Made by a program: the position numbers and the translations under genes | The notes under the pieces: generated by a model | What the model saw: only the letters and a program-made list of their open reading frames with translations | Told to the model about the DNA's origin: nothing | Databases searched by the model: none | DNA from: Anaeramoeba flamelloides | Lineage: Eukaryota > Metamonada > Anaeramoebidae | Reading direction: 5' to 3' | DNA length: 64,000 nucleotides | Assembly: GCA_027625915.1 (NCBI GenBank) | Contig: JANTQA010000057.1 | Coordinates: forward strand, 11,594,001 to 11,658,000 | Part shown: positions 11,805 to 23,977 of the stretch, piece by piece | Position numbering within the stretch: the stretch's first letter is position 1 | Layout: every line of letters starts with the position of its first letter

Positions 11805-12669
11805 CCATTGTGAAAAAAATTTGGGTCATTAAAAAAAATTGGGTCAGTCAAAAATTTGATTTCGTTTTTTAAATAGTAAATATTAGCAAAATGGTTTTTG
11901 ATCAAAGTAAAATTTTATGAACAAATCTTACATTTAAGAAAAACCAAAGTCATTATCAATAATAATTTTCAAAGACAATATTATCTTGTTGCATTTTAAC
12001 CCTTTGGAATTACTGTGGAACTCTAAAAAAACAAAAATTTATTTTTAATTGTCAACTTTACTAAAAATAAGAGAACTATTTAATAGGAAATCTTATAATC
12101 TATTAATCTAATAAGATATTTATCATTGTTAATGAACGCAAATTTATCACAGTTAATCTTAAATATCCTTTTAAACCAAATTGAATAATAAAATCTTCCA
12201 AAAAAGCGTTTTTTTTTGAAAGAGGTTGTTTTCCACTAATGTTTACAATCAAAACTTCAAAATACCGAAATATCAAGATTTCAGAAACCATTTAAATTCC
12301 CAAAATCCCCATAGACAAACCTTAATTTAAAACACTTATTAATTTTTGGTCTTCCCAAAAAATGATTAACTTGATCTTGGAATGTAATCTAATAAAAAAA
12401 ATCAACATTTTTAGTAAAGTTTACAATTAAAAGTAAATTTTTGTTTTTTAGAGTTCCACAGTAATTCCAAAGGGTTAAAATGCAACAAGATAATATTGTC
12501 TTTGAAAATTATTATTGATAATGACTTTGGTTTTTCTTAAATGTAAGATTTGTTCATAAAATTTTACTTTGATCAAAAACCATTTTGCTAATATTTACTA
12601 TTTAAAAAACGAAATCAAATTTTTGACTGACCCAATTTTTTTTAATGACCCAAATTTTTTTCACAATGG
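11805..12669. mobile_element. 865-bp foldback transposon, CCATTGTG ends, TSD TTA
   Basis: Long inverted arms: starts CCATTGTGAAAAAAATTTGG and ends with its complement. The 3-bp duplication TTA flanks it on both sides (11802-11804, 12670-12672). A second copy at 41609-42698 has the same ends and a 3-bp duplication TCT. No transposase frame, so non-autonomous. A 3-bp duplication would fit PIF/Harbinger or CMC, but the termini do not decide. Confidence 0.85.
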
Positions 12670-12778
12670 TTATAATAATTTCTAAATGAACTCAATTAAA
12701 AAAGTTGCTGTACTTTTAAATGTAAAAAAAAAAAAAAAAATAATCAGTCCAATTTCTATTACTTCATACTAATTACAA

Positions 12779-13170
12779 GATTTTGTCACACTTTTTGAGA
12801 AAGAATATTATGAAGATCAACTATTTTGCAAAGTTAGAGAAAATTTAAATGAATAAAATGATTTATTCAAAGACCAGTTAAAGAAACATTTCCAAAATGA
12901 AAAATGATATATAAATTGTTCAAACACATTATTGAATTTAAGAGTACTAATAAAAGAAATCAAAAACTTTTGGTTGTCTATTATTAAATCCCCTCGATCA
13001 ATGAATAAGTTTTATGATCAAATTGACTCTTTTGATAGTAATTCATCTTTAACAAAATCATATCCAATTTTCAAGTTTATAATAAAATCGATATTTTAGT
13101 ATAAAACATCAAAAGAGATTATTGTTGTATTGTTAAATTGGTTTTCTTAGCAATTGAGCCAAGATTTCTT
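12779..13170 (+). pseudogene. Coding-like relic, unknown protein
   Basis: Frame reads EKEYYEDQLFCKVRENLNE, then after interruptions LLNLRVLIKEIKNFWLSIIK and SPRSMNKFYDQIDSFDSNSS. Several in-frame stops. Codon texture differs from surrounding A/T runs. Not recognised; probably a transposon relic. Confidence 0.25.
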
Positions 13171-14575
13171 TTTTCTAAATTTTGACAAAAAAACATTTTA
13201 TTGATAGAGGTTTCCTATTTCAAAAAAAATTAATCATAAATCCCATAATTATCGACATTAACTCAAAAATTTCAAATTTGCTCAAGAGAGCAAAATGTTT
13301 GTTTAATATTTTAAAAATAAAATTCAAATTATATTTCACTTTTTTACTTGAAGGATTTTTCCATTTCGTTCAATACACTGGTTTTTTTAGATTAAATTAA
13401 ATTTTTCTATCCGAAAGTTAAATAATTTTGCAGGAAAACTTTTTGAAAAAAAAATGTAACATCTAAGTGATTATTTTAATAAGATGAATTGATCAACTAA
13501 TGGTTTAAAATAGGTTAGGTTCATTAAATGATGAAAGAATTATATAAATTTTGTAATTGAAATCTTGAATTTCAGGATACCCATCAATAATTTGATCTGA
13601 AACCCCATCAATCCGTAAAATTTTAAATTTAATTCAACTATTTGATGGAAATTCTAAAGGGTTATTGATCTTTAGGTATGTTAGGGATCATACTGTAATT
13701 TCCATGTCAAAATAATAAACAAGATCTTATGAAATAAAGACGGTTATTTTGATTTAAACAAATCAAGAAAAGATGGCAAATGCTTTTAAAAAATCTTAAA
13801 GAAATTCCTCAATTTTTTGAGATCTAATTTTTTTTTTTTTTGGTAATTTTTTTCTGTACTTTATTACACATATTTTAATTTTCTTAAGAATTATTCGGTA
13901 ATAATTAGCTGTTAAACAACTTTCTTAATTTCTGTTCAGTAAAATAATTTTTTGATATTATTTTTTTTTACAAAATTAAATTTTAAAGTTCAAGTTGTAA
14001 AGTCAAATTTATGTAAAAAGTCATAAAAAGAATTCGAAACTCCATAAAAATCAAAATTCAAGACCGTTTCAATGTTATTATTAATTTCTATCTTGGATCT
14101 TGAAATGTTGTTTTTGATTTTTAAATTTATTTCAGAAACGAAAAGATTTTTTTCTCATATTACAATTAAGAAATGCATTTAAATAAACACCTTTAAACCA
14201 TAAAATTATGTATGAGAGAGTATAAATTAAGATTTTTTTTTGAATTTAACAAGTAAAAATTCAATTTCTTAATCTGACCACATTCATTCTAACTTAGGGA
14301 TGGCTAAATAGTCCTGAAATTTTATTGTTGATTAAGGATTACTGAAATCTATATAAATTATCCCTTTTTTTATTCAAGTTGATGATTTTGATTTCTTTTA
14401 ATCAGACTCCTTATGTGAATTGATTAATAGTAAAATTGTTTAACAAAAGAAATCAGAATTATTTTTTAAAACAGTAATGGTCTGTTTTAAAAACTTTTTT
14501 GGGGTTTGTTATGGTTAAAAAAGTGATATCTTCTTATGAATTAAAACTTGAGTCAAGTTTTCGTGTTTTAATAAA

Positions 14576-14586
14576 GGGGGGGGGGG
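14576..14586 (+). other. G11 homopolymer
   Basis: Eleven consecutive G in DNA that otherwise avoids G runs. The next 40 bp, with GGTGTACAGGCTGGAGTACG, are also unusually G/C-rich. It lies 570 bp upstream of phosphatase copy 2. Confidence 0.9.
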
Positions 14587-14938
14587 TCAGCTACAAAAGT
14601 GGTGTACAGGCTGGAGTACGATATAAAGCAATTTATTTTCAAAAAGTCTACTCTTTATGCCAATACAAAACTTATAATAAGTTTTTCTTCTGACAAAATT
14701 AAAAACAATAGAATTCACTTTTTTTAAATTGTATATAAAATATTTAAAGTTATTTTAACATTTCAAATTATGTGTGTTCAGATTCCAAAATTAGTATCTG
14801 TGATTTTTGGTGTTTTACTAATTATTTTGTTTTTGTGATTAGACAACATTTTGAAAAAAATAAATTATGTTGATTTTTTTTTTAATTTTCTTTATTAATT
14901 TGTTTTCTCACTCCAAAAAAAAGTAAGTTTCTTCAATT

Positions 14939-15157
14939 AATTATTCAACGTACAGTATATTTGTCTTGCTTTCAGTCATTAAATAGATATTTCAAAAATA
15001 TTTGTCAAAAAAAAACAATTATCAATCATTTCAAGACAATTAAAGAACTTTAAAAACCGCTTTGTATTGTAAGAAAACTGATCTTTCTCATTTCCCTCAA
15101 TTAAACAAAAAAAAGAAGATCATTTTATTTTATCATTATTTTTTATTGTTCTCCAGA
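14939..15157 (+). promoter_or_regulatory. Conserved upstream block of phosphatase copy 2
   Basis: Matches the block before copies 3 and 4 across about 220 bp, including CTTGCTTTCAGTCATTAAAT and ATTTTATTTTATCATTATTT immediately before the start. Likely promoter and leader. Confidence 0.5.
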
Positions 15158-18100
15158 ATGAAGACACAAAGATCAATCTTTCTTCTTTTGTTATGTTATT
15201 TAATTGTCCAAAGTTTGGCCACAAAACGATTTTTAAAGTTTAACGAAGATGGTGAATTTAAGATTGCACAATTTACTGATCTCCATTTTGGAGTTGATAG
15301 ATATGATGTTAAAACTATTGGTGTTCAAAGGATTCTTTTAGATCTTGAACAACCAGATTTCGTTGCATTGACTGGAGATACTATTACCGGGAGATATAGT
15401 GATACAGTAGAGAAAGGAAAAAAAGCATGGAACAAGGCAGTCGAAGAAATGTCCAAAAGAGATATACCTTGGGGATTGTAAGTATTGATTTAATTTTTAA
15501 TATTTATTTAATTTCAATGTTTTTTCTTTTTATTTTTTATTTCAATTTAATATTTTTTTTTTCTCGCAATTATTTTAAGGGCGGATTAAAACCTGAATAT
15601 CAAACTTTTCAAAAAATACCACTATTCTAAGTAGTAAACTAATTTCAAAATCAACTAGATCTCAAAGTTTTAATATTGAAAAATGAAATTCAAAAACTCA
15701 TTTTCTTAACTGTTCTTTTGTTTTGGATCAATTCATATCTTATATTCCAAATTTTGAGATTAAAAAATTTCGAAATTGAAAAAAAAAAACATATTTAAAA
15801 TTTATATACCTGTTTAAAAGGTCTAAACTAACTTGATTTCAAGTTTTTTCTAAGTTTTAAAATATTATTTATTGAAAGTTTTAAAACATTTGCTGACAAT
15901 TATTTTCAATTATGAGATTTAAAAATGTGGTTTTGATTATAAAAATAAAATACAAATGTTATACATTTTGTTTTACTAATTTGAAAAATAAAAAAAGGCA
16001 ATATCTTCACAAAATAAATTACAAATGAAAAATTTATAGATGTAATTTTATAATCTTCCTTGAGCTTTGAAATAAAATAAATTTTCTGAATTTGAATTTC
16101 AAAATGTATATTTATGATTTCAAAAGAAAGCAAGTTCGGAAAGGAAACTGTGGGAATTTTAATTTGGAAAAAATAGATTTGATCTTAAAAAGATTAATAA
16201 AGGAAAATCCAAGTTTGACAAAAAAAATTCCATGAAGAAATGCTTTGGAATAACATTTGTTTTTTTCTTTTTGGTTGTGGCCAACAATAAATTATTGAAA
16301 AATTGAGAAAAAAAAACTTATTTTTCTGAATTAGTCAGGAAATAAATGTACACCTTTTTAAAAGAGTGAGTAATTTTTTTTTTTTTTTGCTCTCAGAATT
16401 AAAACTTGTCTTTTACTTTTTTGTTTTTAATTAAGTGAAAACTTGTTTTTTTATTTTTTTATATAGCCAGAATCATAACTTATTTCAAGTTTTACATTTT
16501 AATAAAGATTGTTTTTTTGGTAACAAAGTGCTTTTCTTCCTATTTCAACGTCTATCATAATTTTTAAGGTTGACCCCTCACTTTGTTATAAAAGAAAACT
16601 TCCCTGAAGTTATAGTTGAGAAAAGGTTTTCACTTTTTAAAAATAGTAAAACCCTTCCATCATTAGTAAATAAAAATTATTCTTAAATGATGTACATTCT
16701 TTTTGAATTGTTCAGATAGACCACAATATTCTTTATGTTATTTTTGATTAATGGCTTTTTATTATTTTATCTAAAGATTAAAATAAATATATTAAATCAG
16801 ATAAATCTTTTTTTTGGATTTTATATTTGTAATTTTGCAAACTCACTTACCAAGCCCGTTAAAATACAGGTAAGAAGTTTTTTATCGAAATTAGGGCTTA
16901 ATTTAAGTCAATTACTTGACAAAAGGAAAAATAACTCTACAAAATTCACTAATTTCCCCATACATCAATGCTACCCTTCCATTATTACGAAATAGTAAGT
17001 GAAATTTGACTAAAACAAAAAATACAATGGGAAATAGAACAATATCTATAACTTGAATTATTGAAAGTGTTAAGATTTGATCCTTGTTTTTTTTTTTTTT
17101 TTTGATTGAACAAAAAATCAAAAACGAGAAATATAATTCCTCATACTTATTGAAACAGTATAATTTGCATTTAAGAATTTTTTTATCTTATGATTGAATG
17201 TATTCCACTTCTTACAAAACAAAAGGAGTTGTATTTTTTCAAGAAAAAAATTCAAAGGGAATTTCCATTTTTAACAAATAAAATTTAATTATTTTCTTTA
17301 TATGTTCAAATTCCCAAGAAAAAAACAAAAAAATACACGCTCCTTTGATTAGTCTTTAAATTATTTTGATAGTAGTAACAAAAATAAAAATAAAACCTTG
17401 AACATTTTTTTAATTATTTTCAATTCTAAGTAAAACAATCTGGGGTTTAATTGAACTCAAACAGTAGATCAAATGTTGAATTAAATTGTATTTTAAGCTA
17501 ATTTGGATATTTAACTTTTTAAAAAAAAAAATTTATAAAAATATATTCTTTCCATAGATTAAGATTTCTTAAGTCCCGTTCTTTTCGGAATGTTTTTTCT
17601 TTTTTTTTATCTTTTCATTGTCTCCCATTTTTAAAAAAAAATTCAATTTATTTTTTGAAAATGAAAATAAATTAATTTTTATATGAATTAAAACTTAATA
17701 ATCTTTGGATTTTACATCTTTGGTTAAAATATATTGTCATTTTCTACTTTATTTGTTTTGAAGGTTGATAAATTCCTTAACTTTTTTAAGAGTATAGCTA
17801 TTACTGTAGAGATTGTTTTTTTTCAAAAAAATTAAATATTTTTGTTTCGATTTTGTTTTTCATATCTATTTTGTATTAATAAAACAGTACAGTTGGTTTT
17901 AATATAACTGATTATACGAAAATCAACAAGGAACTATAATTACTATTAATATGGTTTTGAAATAAAGATAGAGTATAAGCATTCATTATCAAGTCTAAAA
18001 TAAAAGATAATTCAATGGAATTGATAAGTTAAGAAATTAATTTTATTATTTTTCAGTAAGCCAAATTTTAAATATGATCTAAGGCCAAAATAGTTCAAAA

Positions 18101-21100
18101 ATAAAGTATTTAGTAATTATTTTTTTTTTTTGTGATATGAAAACAAAACATATTTATAGATTTTTTAATGTTGTTTTTGATATTTTCATTTTTTTTTTTG
18201 TTAATTTTTTAAATTAGAAATGTTATAACTAAATAGAGCAATTCAAAACTGAATATCCTGATTTTTTATGAATAAATAAATAATTTAGTTTATTATATAA
18301 TAAGAAAAAAAATTTAATCAAGATTGAAATGATAAATCTTCATTTTTTTAAAAAATATAATTAAAATATTTATTGAATTAAGAAAAAAAAATGAAATTCA
18401 TTCATTTAGGCCAAAATTAAAAGTTTAATATGTAATAATTTTTGAAACATCAATTCAATCGATTACAAATTCTTTTTAAAAAATTATAAAAACAAAAAAT
18501 AATTTGTAAAATAATTTGATTTAATAGAGGTTTTGATGAATACTTATATTATCCTGATATTAACAATAAAATCGCAATAGTAATAAAAAAATCGCGATTA
18601 GTCCAACTTTATCGCGAAAAATCATAAAGTCGCGATAAACAACATTATCGCGATATTCACATTATCGCGAAAAAATGAAAAATTATTTTTTTGAAATCAT
18701 CTTAAAAAAAATCTCTTGACTTTTACAAAGTCTTGAGACTTTTACAACACTTTCCCCTTTCATAAATGCCATAAAGTGTTTGTAAGGGTTCTGAACTGTC
18801 TTCAAGTGTTTGAAAGTTTTGAAAGACAGAAAACTTTTATAAAGGGAATGAGTTTGGTTTGTTGTAGAAAAAAATTTTATTCTTTTCATTTTTTTTTTTC
18901 ACAAAATATAAAATCTCAAACAAATTTTATGATCAAACTAATAATTACCAATTTCAACAATACACTTGAATATAAAGATCCATGTGTTTTCTTAAAATGG
19001 AGTTGTTACCTTCACCATTTGTAAATAACCAAAAAGAATAAAGAATAATTTTCCTTCTTTTTGGTGATCGGTCAAACAAAAACCTCTAAGCTCTAATTGT
19101 GTTTTCTGTCCAATACAAAGATATGAGTAGAAAAAGAAGAAGAAGACAAGAATTGTATAAAAAATCTTAATAATTGGTGATCTTCTGTCAAGGATGTTGT
19201 GAAATCTTTTGAAGAGTTATCCAACTCCTTTTAGCTTGCTGAGAAAAAATGAAAATATTGTAACCCAAGATCACATTCTTTAAAGAACAGATAAAGGGTT
19301 GGTTGTTTTAGAAGGTCTTTTATTCAACTCAATTTACAACACCACGATTAACTGAAAAAATATTTATTTCTATTTATTTCTTATTGTTGTTGATCTTAAA
19401 GGATCGATAGGTTTGTCAACCAAATAAAATGAAAACACAATAAAACTCTTGGATCTGATCCCTGATTGGATCAAGAATCTTTTTTGTTGTTTTTTCAAAG
19501 AATAACTTTTTTTCACCTAATCTATTTTTTGATCAAAAAAAATTTTTTTTTTTTTTTTTTTTTATTGTAATTTAAGGGAGGAGTATTCAACAAAATTACC
19601 TCCTATTTGCCTGAAACTCTAAAATTGTATTTAGGGTTTTTTTATCCTAACTGTAATGTAAGCAGGATTACAGCTCAAAGGATATCTTTTCTTTAAAAAA
19701 TGAAAAGAATAAATTATTTCGGAAAAAAGACAAGAAAAAGAGAAAGAAAAGCAAGAAATGAAAGAGAGTCAAAAAATAATAGAAAAAAAGAAAAAACTTT
19801 CAGTGAAAAGTTTTTTTTGTGCCCCTAAGTGTTGAATGGGCTGGTGGTTGTTTCCTTTTATGTCGTTTTTTTTGGATCGCCACCATAGGTTGTTTTAATA
19901 AAGAGTTCTAAATATTTGAACAACTATAGATCAAATGAAAAAGGCTGTTTATTAAATTTTGATTTAGAACTTTATAGATGGGTTGAATCTATAAAGTGCT
20001 GAGTTTTTAAGAATAAGATTTGGTTTTCGAAATTTTCTTTTCAGTTGCTTTGCTTTTTTGTGTTATTTTTTTTTTTTTTATTATTTTATTTTTTTTTTTT
20101 TTTTGTAAGTTTCCCAAATCTTGTTTTCGCAAAATCCCAGTACAAGATACCGACTCGACAGCAAAAACCCAGTCAAAGTAACGACTCGATAGATAGTACG
20201 GAAAGTTCAATTCGGTTCACTTTGGTTGGTTTCAGATCGCATTCGTTGGATTCAGTTCAGTTGCATAAGTCCAGCTCAATTCGTCGAAGATCTGATCATG
20301 AACAAGTTTGGTTGGGCTAGTCATGATCAGGTCAACCAATTCTTATAATGATTTTTTATACTTTTTACCTTTCCCAAACACCTAAAAAAAACTAAAAGAG
20401 AAGGAACATAGAGCCCAAGTAACTTAAGAAGGGAAATTTGGAAAAGGTAAAAAGTATAAAAAATAAAAAATTTTTTTTTAAAAATATTTCTCTATTAACC
20501 CAAAAACCCATCAACTATTTTATCACGATTACTTTTTAATCGCGATATTTTGGCATTTATTACGATTTTTTCATAATTATCGCGATAATATTGAATATCG
20601 TGATTTTCTGATATATTGTGATTTGATAGAAATTATCGCGATTTTTGTAACTTTATCGTGAATTATAGCATGTTATCATCAAAACCTCTAATATTTAAAA
20701 TTTATTTTATTTTTTTTTAAATTTAGGGTCAATTATTTTATCTATTAAAAAGTTTTTATTTATTTAATTCTAAAGTATTAGAGGTTTTGATGATAACATG
20801 CTATAATTCACGATAAAGTTACAAAAATCGCGATAATTTCTATCAAATCACGATATATCAGAAAATCACGATATTCAATATTATCGCGATAATATAACAA
20901 ATCGTGATATTCTATAAAATCGCGATAATTCTATAAAATCGTGATAAATGCCATAATATCGCGATTAAAAAGTAATTGCGATATAATAGTTGATGGGTTT
21001 TTGGGTTAATTTAGAAATATTTTTAAAAAAAAGTTTTTTATTGATCAAAAAATAGATTAGGTGAAAAAAAGTCATTCTTTGAAAAAACAACAAAAAAGAT

Positions 21101-23977
21101 TCTTGATCCAATCAGGGATCAATCCCAAAAGTTTTATTGTGCTTTCATTTTGTTTGGTTGACAAACCTATCGATCCTTTAAGATCAACAACAATAAGAAA
21201 TAAATAGAAATAAATATTTTTTCAGTTAATTATGGTGTTGTAAATTGAGTTGAATAAAAGACCTTCTAAAACAACCAACCCTTTGTCCGTTTTTTAAAGA
21301 ATGTGTTCTTGGGTTAAAAGATTTTCAATATTTTCAGAAAGCTAAAAGGGGTTGGTAAACTTTTCATTAGATTTCACAACATCCTTGTCAGATGATCACC
21401 AATTATTAAGATTTTTTATACAATTCTTGTCTTCTTCTTCTTTTTCTTCTTTGAGCATCTTTGTATTGGACAGAAAACACAATTAGAGCTTCGAGGTTTT
21501 TGTTTGACCGATCAGTAATAAGAAGAAAAATTATTCTTTATTCTTTTTTGCTATTTAAATTGTGAAGGTAACAACTCCATTTTAAGAAAATACATCTATC
21601 CTATATTCAATTATATTGTTGGAATGGGTAATTATTAGTTTGATCATAAACTTTGGTTGAGATTTTATATTTTGTGAAAAAAAAAAATGAAAAGAATAAA
21701 ATTTTTTTCTACAACAAACCAAACTCATTCCCTTTATAAAAGTTTTCTGTCTTTCAAAACTTTCAAACACTTGAAGACAGTCCACAACACTTACAAACGC
21801 TTTCTGACATTTATGAAAGGGGAAAGTGTTGTAAAAGTCTCAAGACTTTGTTAAAGTCAAGAGATTTTTTTAAGGTAATCTCAAAAAAATAATTTTTCAT
21901 TTTTTCGCGATAATGTGAATATCGCGATAATGTTGAATATTGCGATAAATTTGGACTAATCTCAATTTTTAATAATATCACGATTTTATTGTTAATATCA
22001 GGATAATATATGTTATCATCAAAACCTCTATTATTTCAAGATAATGAAATAATAACGAGATCCAAGAATTTTTTTTTATATTTTGTTATTAATAAAAATT
22101 TGAATTTTATATCTGAGAATATTGAATTTATAAATTCGAAATAAATCCAGATCTTTAAAACAATTTTGATATATAGTCTTTTATTTAATAATAAATATTT
22201 ATTACCTATACTGAGATTTTTAAAAGTTATAAAATTAAAAAATTAAAAAATCGTACAAAAAACTAAAAAAAAAAAATATCAAATATTAATTCTGACTCAG
22301 AAATATTGGCCAAATAAATTCTATTTAGAAAAAAATTGTTCAAAAACTGTAATTTTTAGAATGAAAAATAAAAATCATTTCTAAAATTGTGACTCACCTG
22401 AAATAATAAATTGAAAAAAATATAAAAAATATCTTTTAGAATTTAAGAACAACAAATAATTACAGCTGATTTGTGATACACTTTTAAATCATATTAAACT
22501 TGTTAAAAACTTGATATTTTTAAAAAGTAAAAAAAAAATAAAATTAAAAACTAAACAAAAAAAGGTGAGTCACAATTACTGAAATGAGCATTAAGGATTT
22601 TTTTATTACTCAAATTTCATTAAAAAAGTTTACAAAAAGATTTTTTACTAAAAAATAAATTCATAATAATAGACATTACATCGTCTCAATTTTCAGAGTG
22701 ATTATTTTTCTTTTCCAAGATCTTTTTTTTTTTAACAAGATCTTTTGTTAAAAAAAAAGTATCTAAAAAAAAAAAAAATAATAGTAAATAAAAATGAAAA
22801 AAAAAAAGAAAAATCAAAACTAAAATTTGCCAAAATTGGAAAAAATGATTCTGATCCCAGAATTTGAAAATATTATTTTGTCTAGAAAACTGGAATAAAC
22901 TAACAAAACAGTTTCAATGAACATTATAAAGTGAAACAAAATTTTTGAAATCTATATTATTATTTTTGTTTTTTTTAATTAATGTAATATTTTTTTGGTA
23001 ATTTCAACAAAAATAAATTTACCTTCACATTAAGATTTTTCAAAAAAAAATTATTCTATGTTTTAGTAAAAAATTCATTCAGAAATTACCTTCAAAAAAT
23101 AAAAAACAAAAAAATAATAAAAATAAGATTCTAAAAAAAATTAATAAAATAAAAATACAAAAAAAAAATTTTTTCAAAAAACAAAATACAATAAAAAAAA
23201 AAAAATAAAAAACAAACAAAAAAATATTAAAAAAATAGTACTTTTGGAAACCATGAGGCTGAAGGAAAATTGAAAAGAAAAAATATTATGGATATAGACA
23301 GAACATATTCATTTAGTCAAAGTAAATTTGGCCCTGAAGACATATTTGGTGTATCGAATTATCATATAGAAATCCATACTGCTGACAGTACGCCCGATAA
23401 TAAGGAAGTTGCTGTTGTTTTGTATTTTCTTGATTCTGGTGATAAGGATTGCATGGGAGTTTTTGGATATGGGTGTGTCCAACCAAACCAAATTGATTGG
23501 TTTAACGAAGTTTCCTCAGAATTTTCAAGAGAATATCCAAACCATATGGGTATTGTTCTTTTTCATATCCCATTACCCGAAATGCTTGAATTTTGGCATA
23601 CAGATATTTCCTTTGGCACACAAGAAGAAATTGTATGTTGCCCACAAAATAATACAGGGCTGTACCCAGCAATGGTTGACAATGGGAACATCAAACTTGT
23701 TTTAAATGGGCATGACCATATAAACGATTATTGTACACGTTCAAAATCTAGGGCACCAGATTTGTGGATGTGCTATGGAAGAAAAACTGGATATGGCTAC
23801 TATAACCCTGTCCCTCCAATGTATCATGGGGCAAGAATCATTCAACTTTTCAATAACCAAACAACAGGAACAACATTCAATACTTGGATTAGAGATCGGA
23901 AAAGAAGAAAAATTTTCCAGCATTTGCATAAACCAGATTGTATTCTTGATGAACAATGTGTTTTACCAAAAGTTTAA
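15158..23977 (+). CDS. Secreted DCR2/PAP28-29-like metallophosphoesterase, copy 2 (very long intron)
   Basis: Exon 1 is 15158-15477 (320 nt) and exon 2 is 23239-23977 (739 nt), giving 352 residues with a longer tail ending LPKV. Donor is GTAAGT, acceptor AATAG. The 7.76-kb gap is best read as one expanded intron: its first 0.9 kb (15478-16370) and last 0.2 kb (23020-23238) both match the intron ends of copies 3 and 4, and the middle is inserted repeat DNA. Motifs: signal peptide 1-21, FTDLH, TGD, then GNHE rather than GNHD, FHIP and GHDHIND. Glu in this box is accepted in the calcineurin-like superfamily. The metal ligands are otherwise intact. The alternative is two separated half-genes; the matched frame and phase argue against it. 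Splicing across 7.8 kb is unproven. Confidence 0.8.
15928..16370 (+). repeat. Conserved intronic tract shared by copies 2, 3 and 4
   Basis: About 440 bp of the copy 2 intron matches 33775-34225 and 45495-45950. In the copy 3 version the tract holds a 97-codon open frame with NPKLTKKNSIKKCFGITFVF; the frame is interrupted here and in copy 4. Conservation shows the three introns share ancestry. Confidence 0.6.
16380..18060. other. Intron filler of copy 2, nothing recognised
   Basis: Start of the roughly 6.6-kb insertion that separates this intron from its short relatives. A/T-rich with short open frames of 60-86 codons in both strands, none conserved elsewhere in the window. Confidence 0.4.
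18060..18521. repeat. Left half of an older repeat split by the 3.5-kb palindrome
   Basis: Matches 62350-62790 (shared phrases AAAATAGTTCAAA and GGCCAAAATTAAAAGT). The right half continues at 22034-22330, matching 62880-63170. The window-end copy is thus an approximate uninterrupted version. Confidence 0.55.
18527..20688 (+). mobile_element. TCGCGA-array transposon, left and longer unit of the palindrome
   Basis: 2.16-kb element with ends GAGGTTTTGATGA and TGATAACATG-type inverted complement, flanked by direct TAATA (18522-18526, 20689-20693). Both sub-terminal zones carry clustered TCGCGA or near variants spaced about 20-25 bp: five TCGCG sites in 18591-18675 and several in 20520-20660. The interior shares 18.69-18.89 kb with the CACTACAAAA family and 19.68-20.33 kb with 58.74-59.56 kb. 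No transposase frame seen. Superfamily unknown. Confidence 0.75.
19780..19862 (+). repeat. Short segment in flipped orientation relative to its relative at 59.2 kb
   Basis: Contains GTGTTGAATGGGCTGGTGGT. The flanks on both sides match 58.9-59.56 kb in reverse complement, but this segment matches 59205-59282 in the direct sense. Its edges are imperfect inverted repeats of the form ATAAAAnGnAAAnAC. Confidence 0.6.
20781..22028 (-). mobile_element. TCGCGA-array transposon, right and shorter unit, inverted
   Basis: 1.25-kb element with the same ends as the 18527-20688 unit, in opposite orientation and lacking about 0.9 kb of its interior. Flanked by direct TATTA (20776-20780, 22029-22033). Its outer 1.0 kb pairs with 18527-19540 and its inner 0.25 kb pairs with 20485-20688, so the two units form one nested palindrome around a 92-bp spacer. 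Confidence 0.75.
22380..22900 (+). repeat. Dispersed repeat, GTGAGTCACAATT family
   Basis: Relative of 24490-24960 and, inverted, of 6070-6610. Contains AAGATC tracts and long A runs; lies within the copy 2 intron. Confidence 0.5.

Noticed and set aside
14499-14693. Small gene of 64 codons around the G11 run
   Set aside because: The frame depends on a homopolymer of uncertain length and has no partner upstream of the other copies.
15158-15481. Copy 2 exon 1 as a separate truncated gene ending at TAA
   Set aside because: In all five copies the apparent stop lies across the splice donor, and the intron edges match those of the intact copies.
18683-18889. Open frame of 68 codons on the minus strand, with a partner at 21582-21785
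   Set aside because: Both lie in the arms of the same palindrome and are not maintained as matching proteins; they are repeat DNA.
20100-20330. tRNA-like or other structured RNA in the G/C-richer patch
   Set aside because: No cloverleaf pairing or A/B box pattern could be built; the patch consists of short degenerate repeats.
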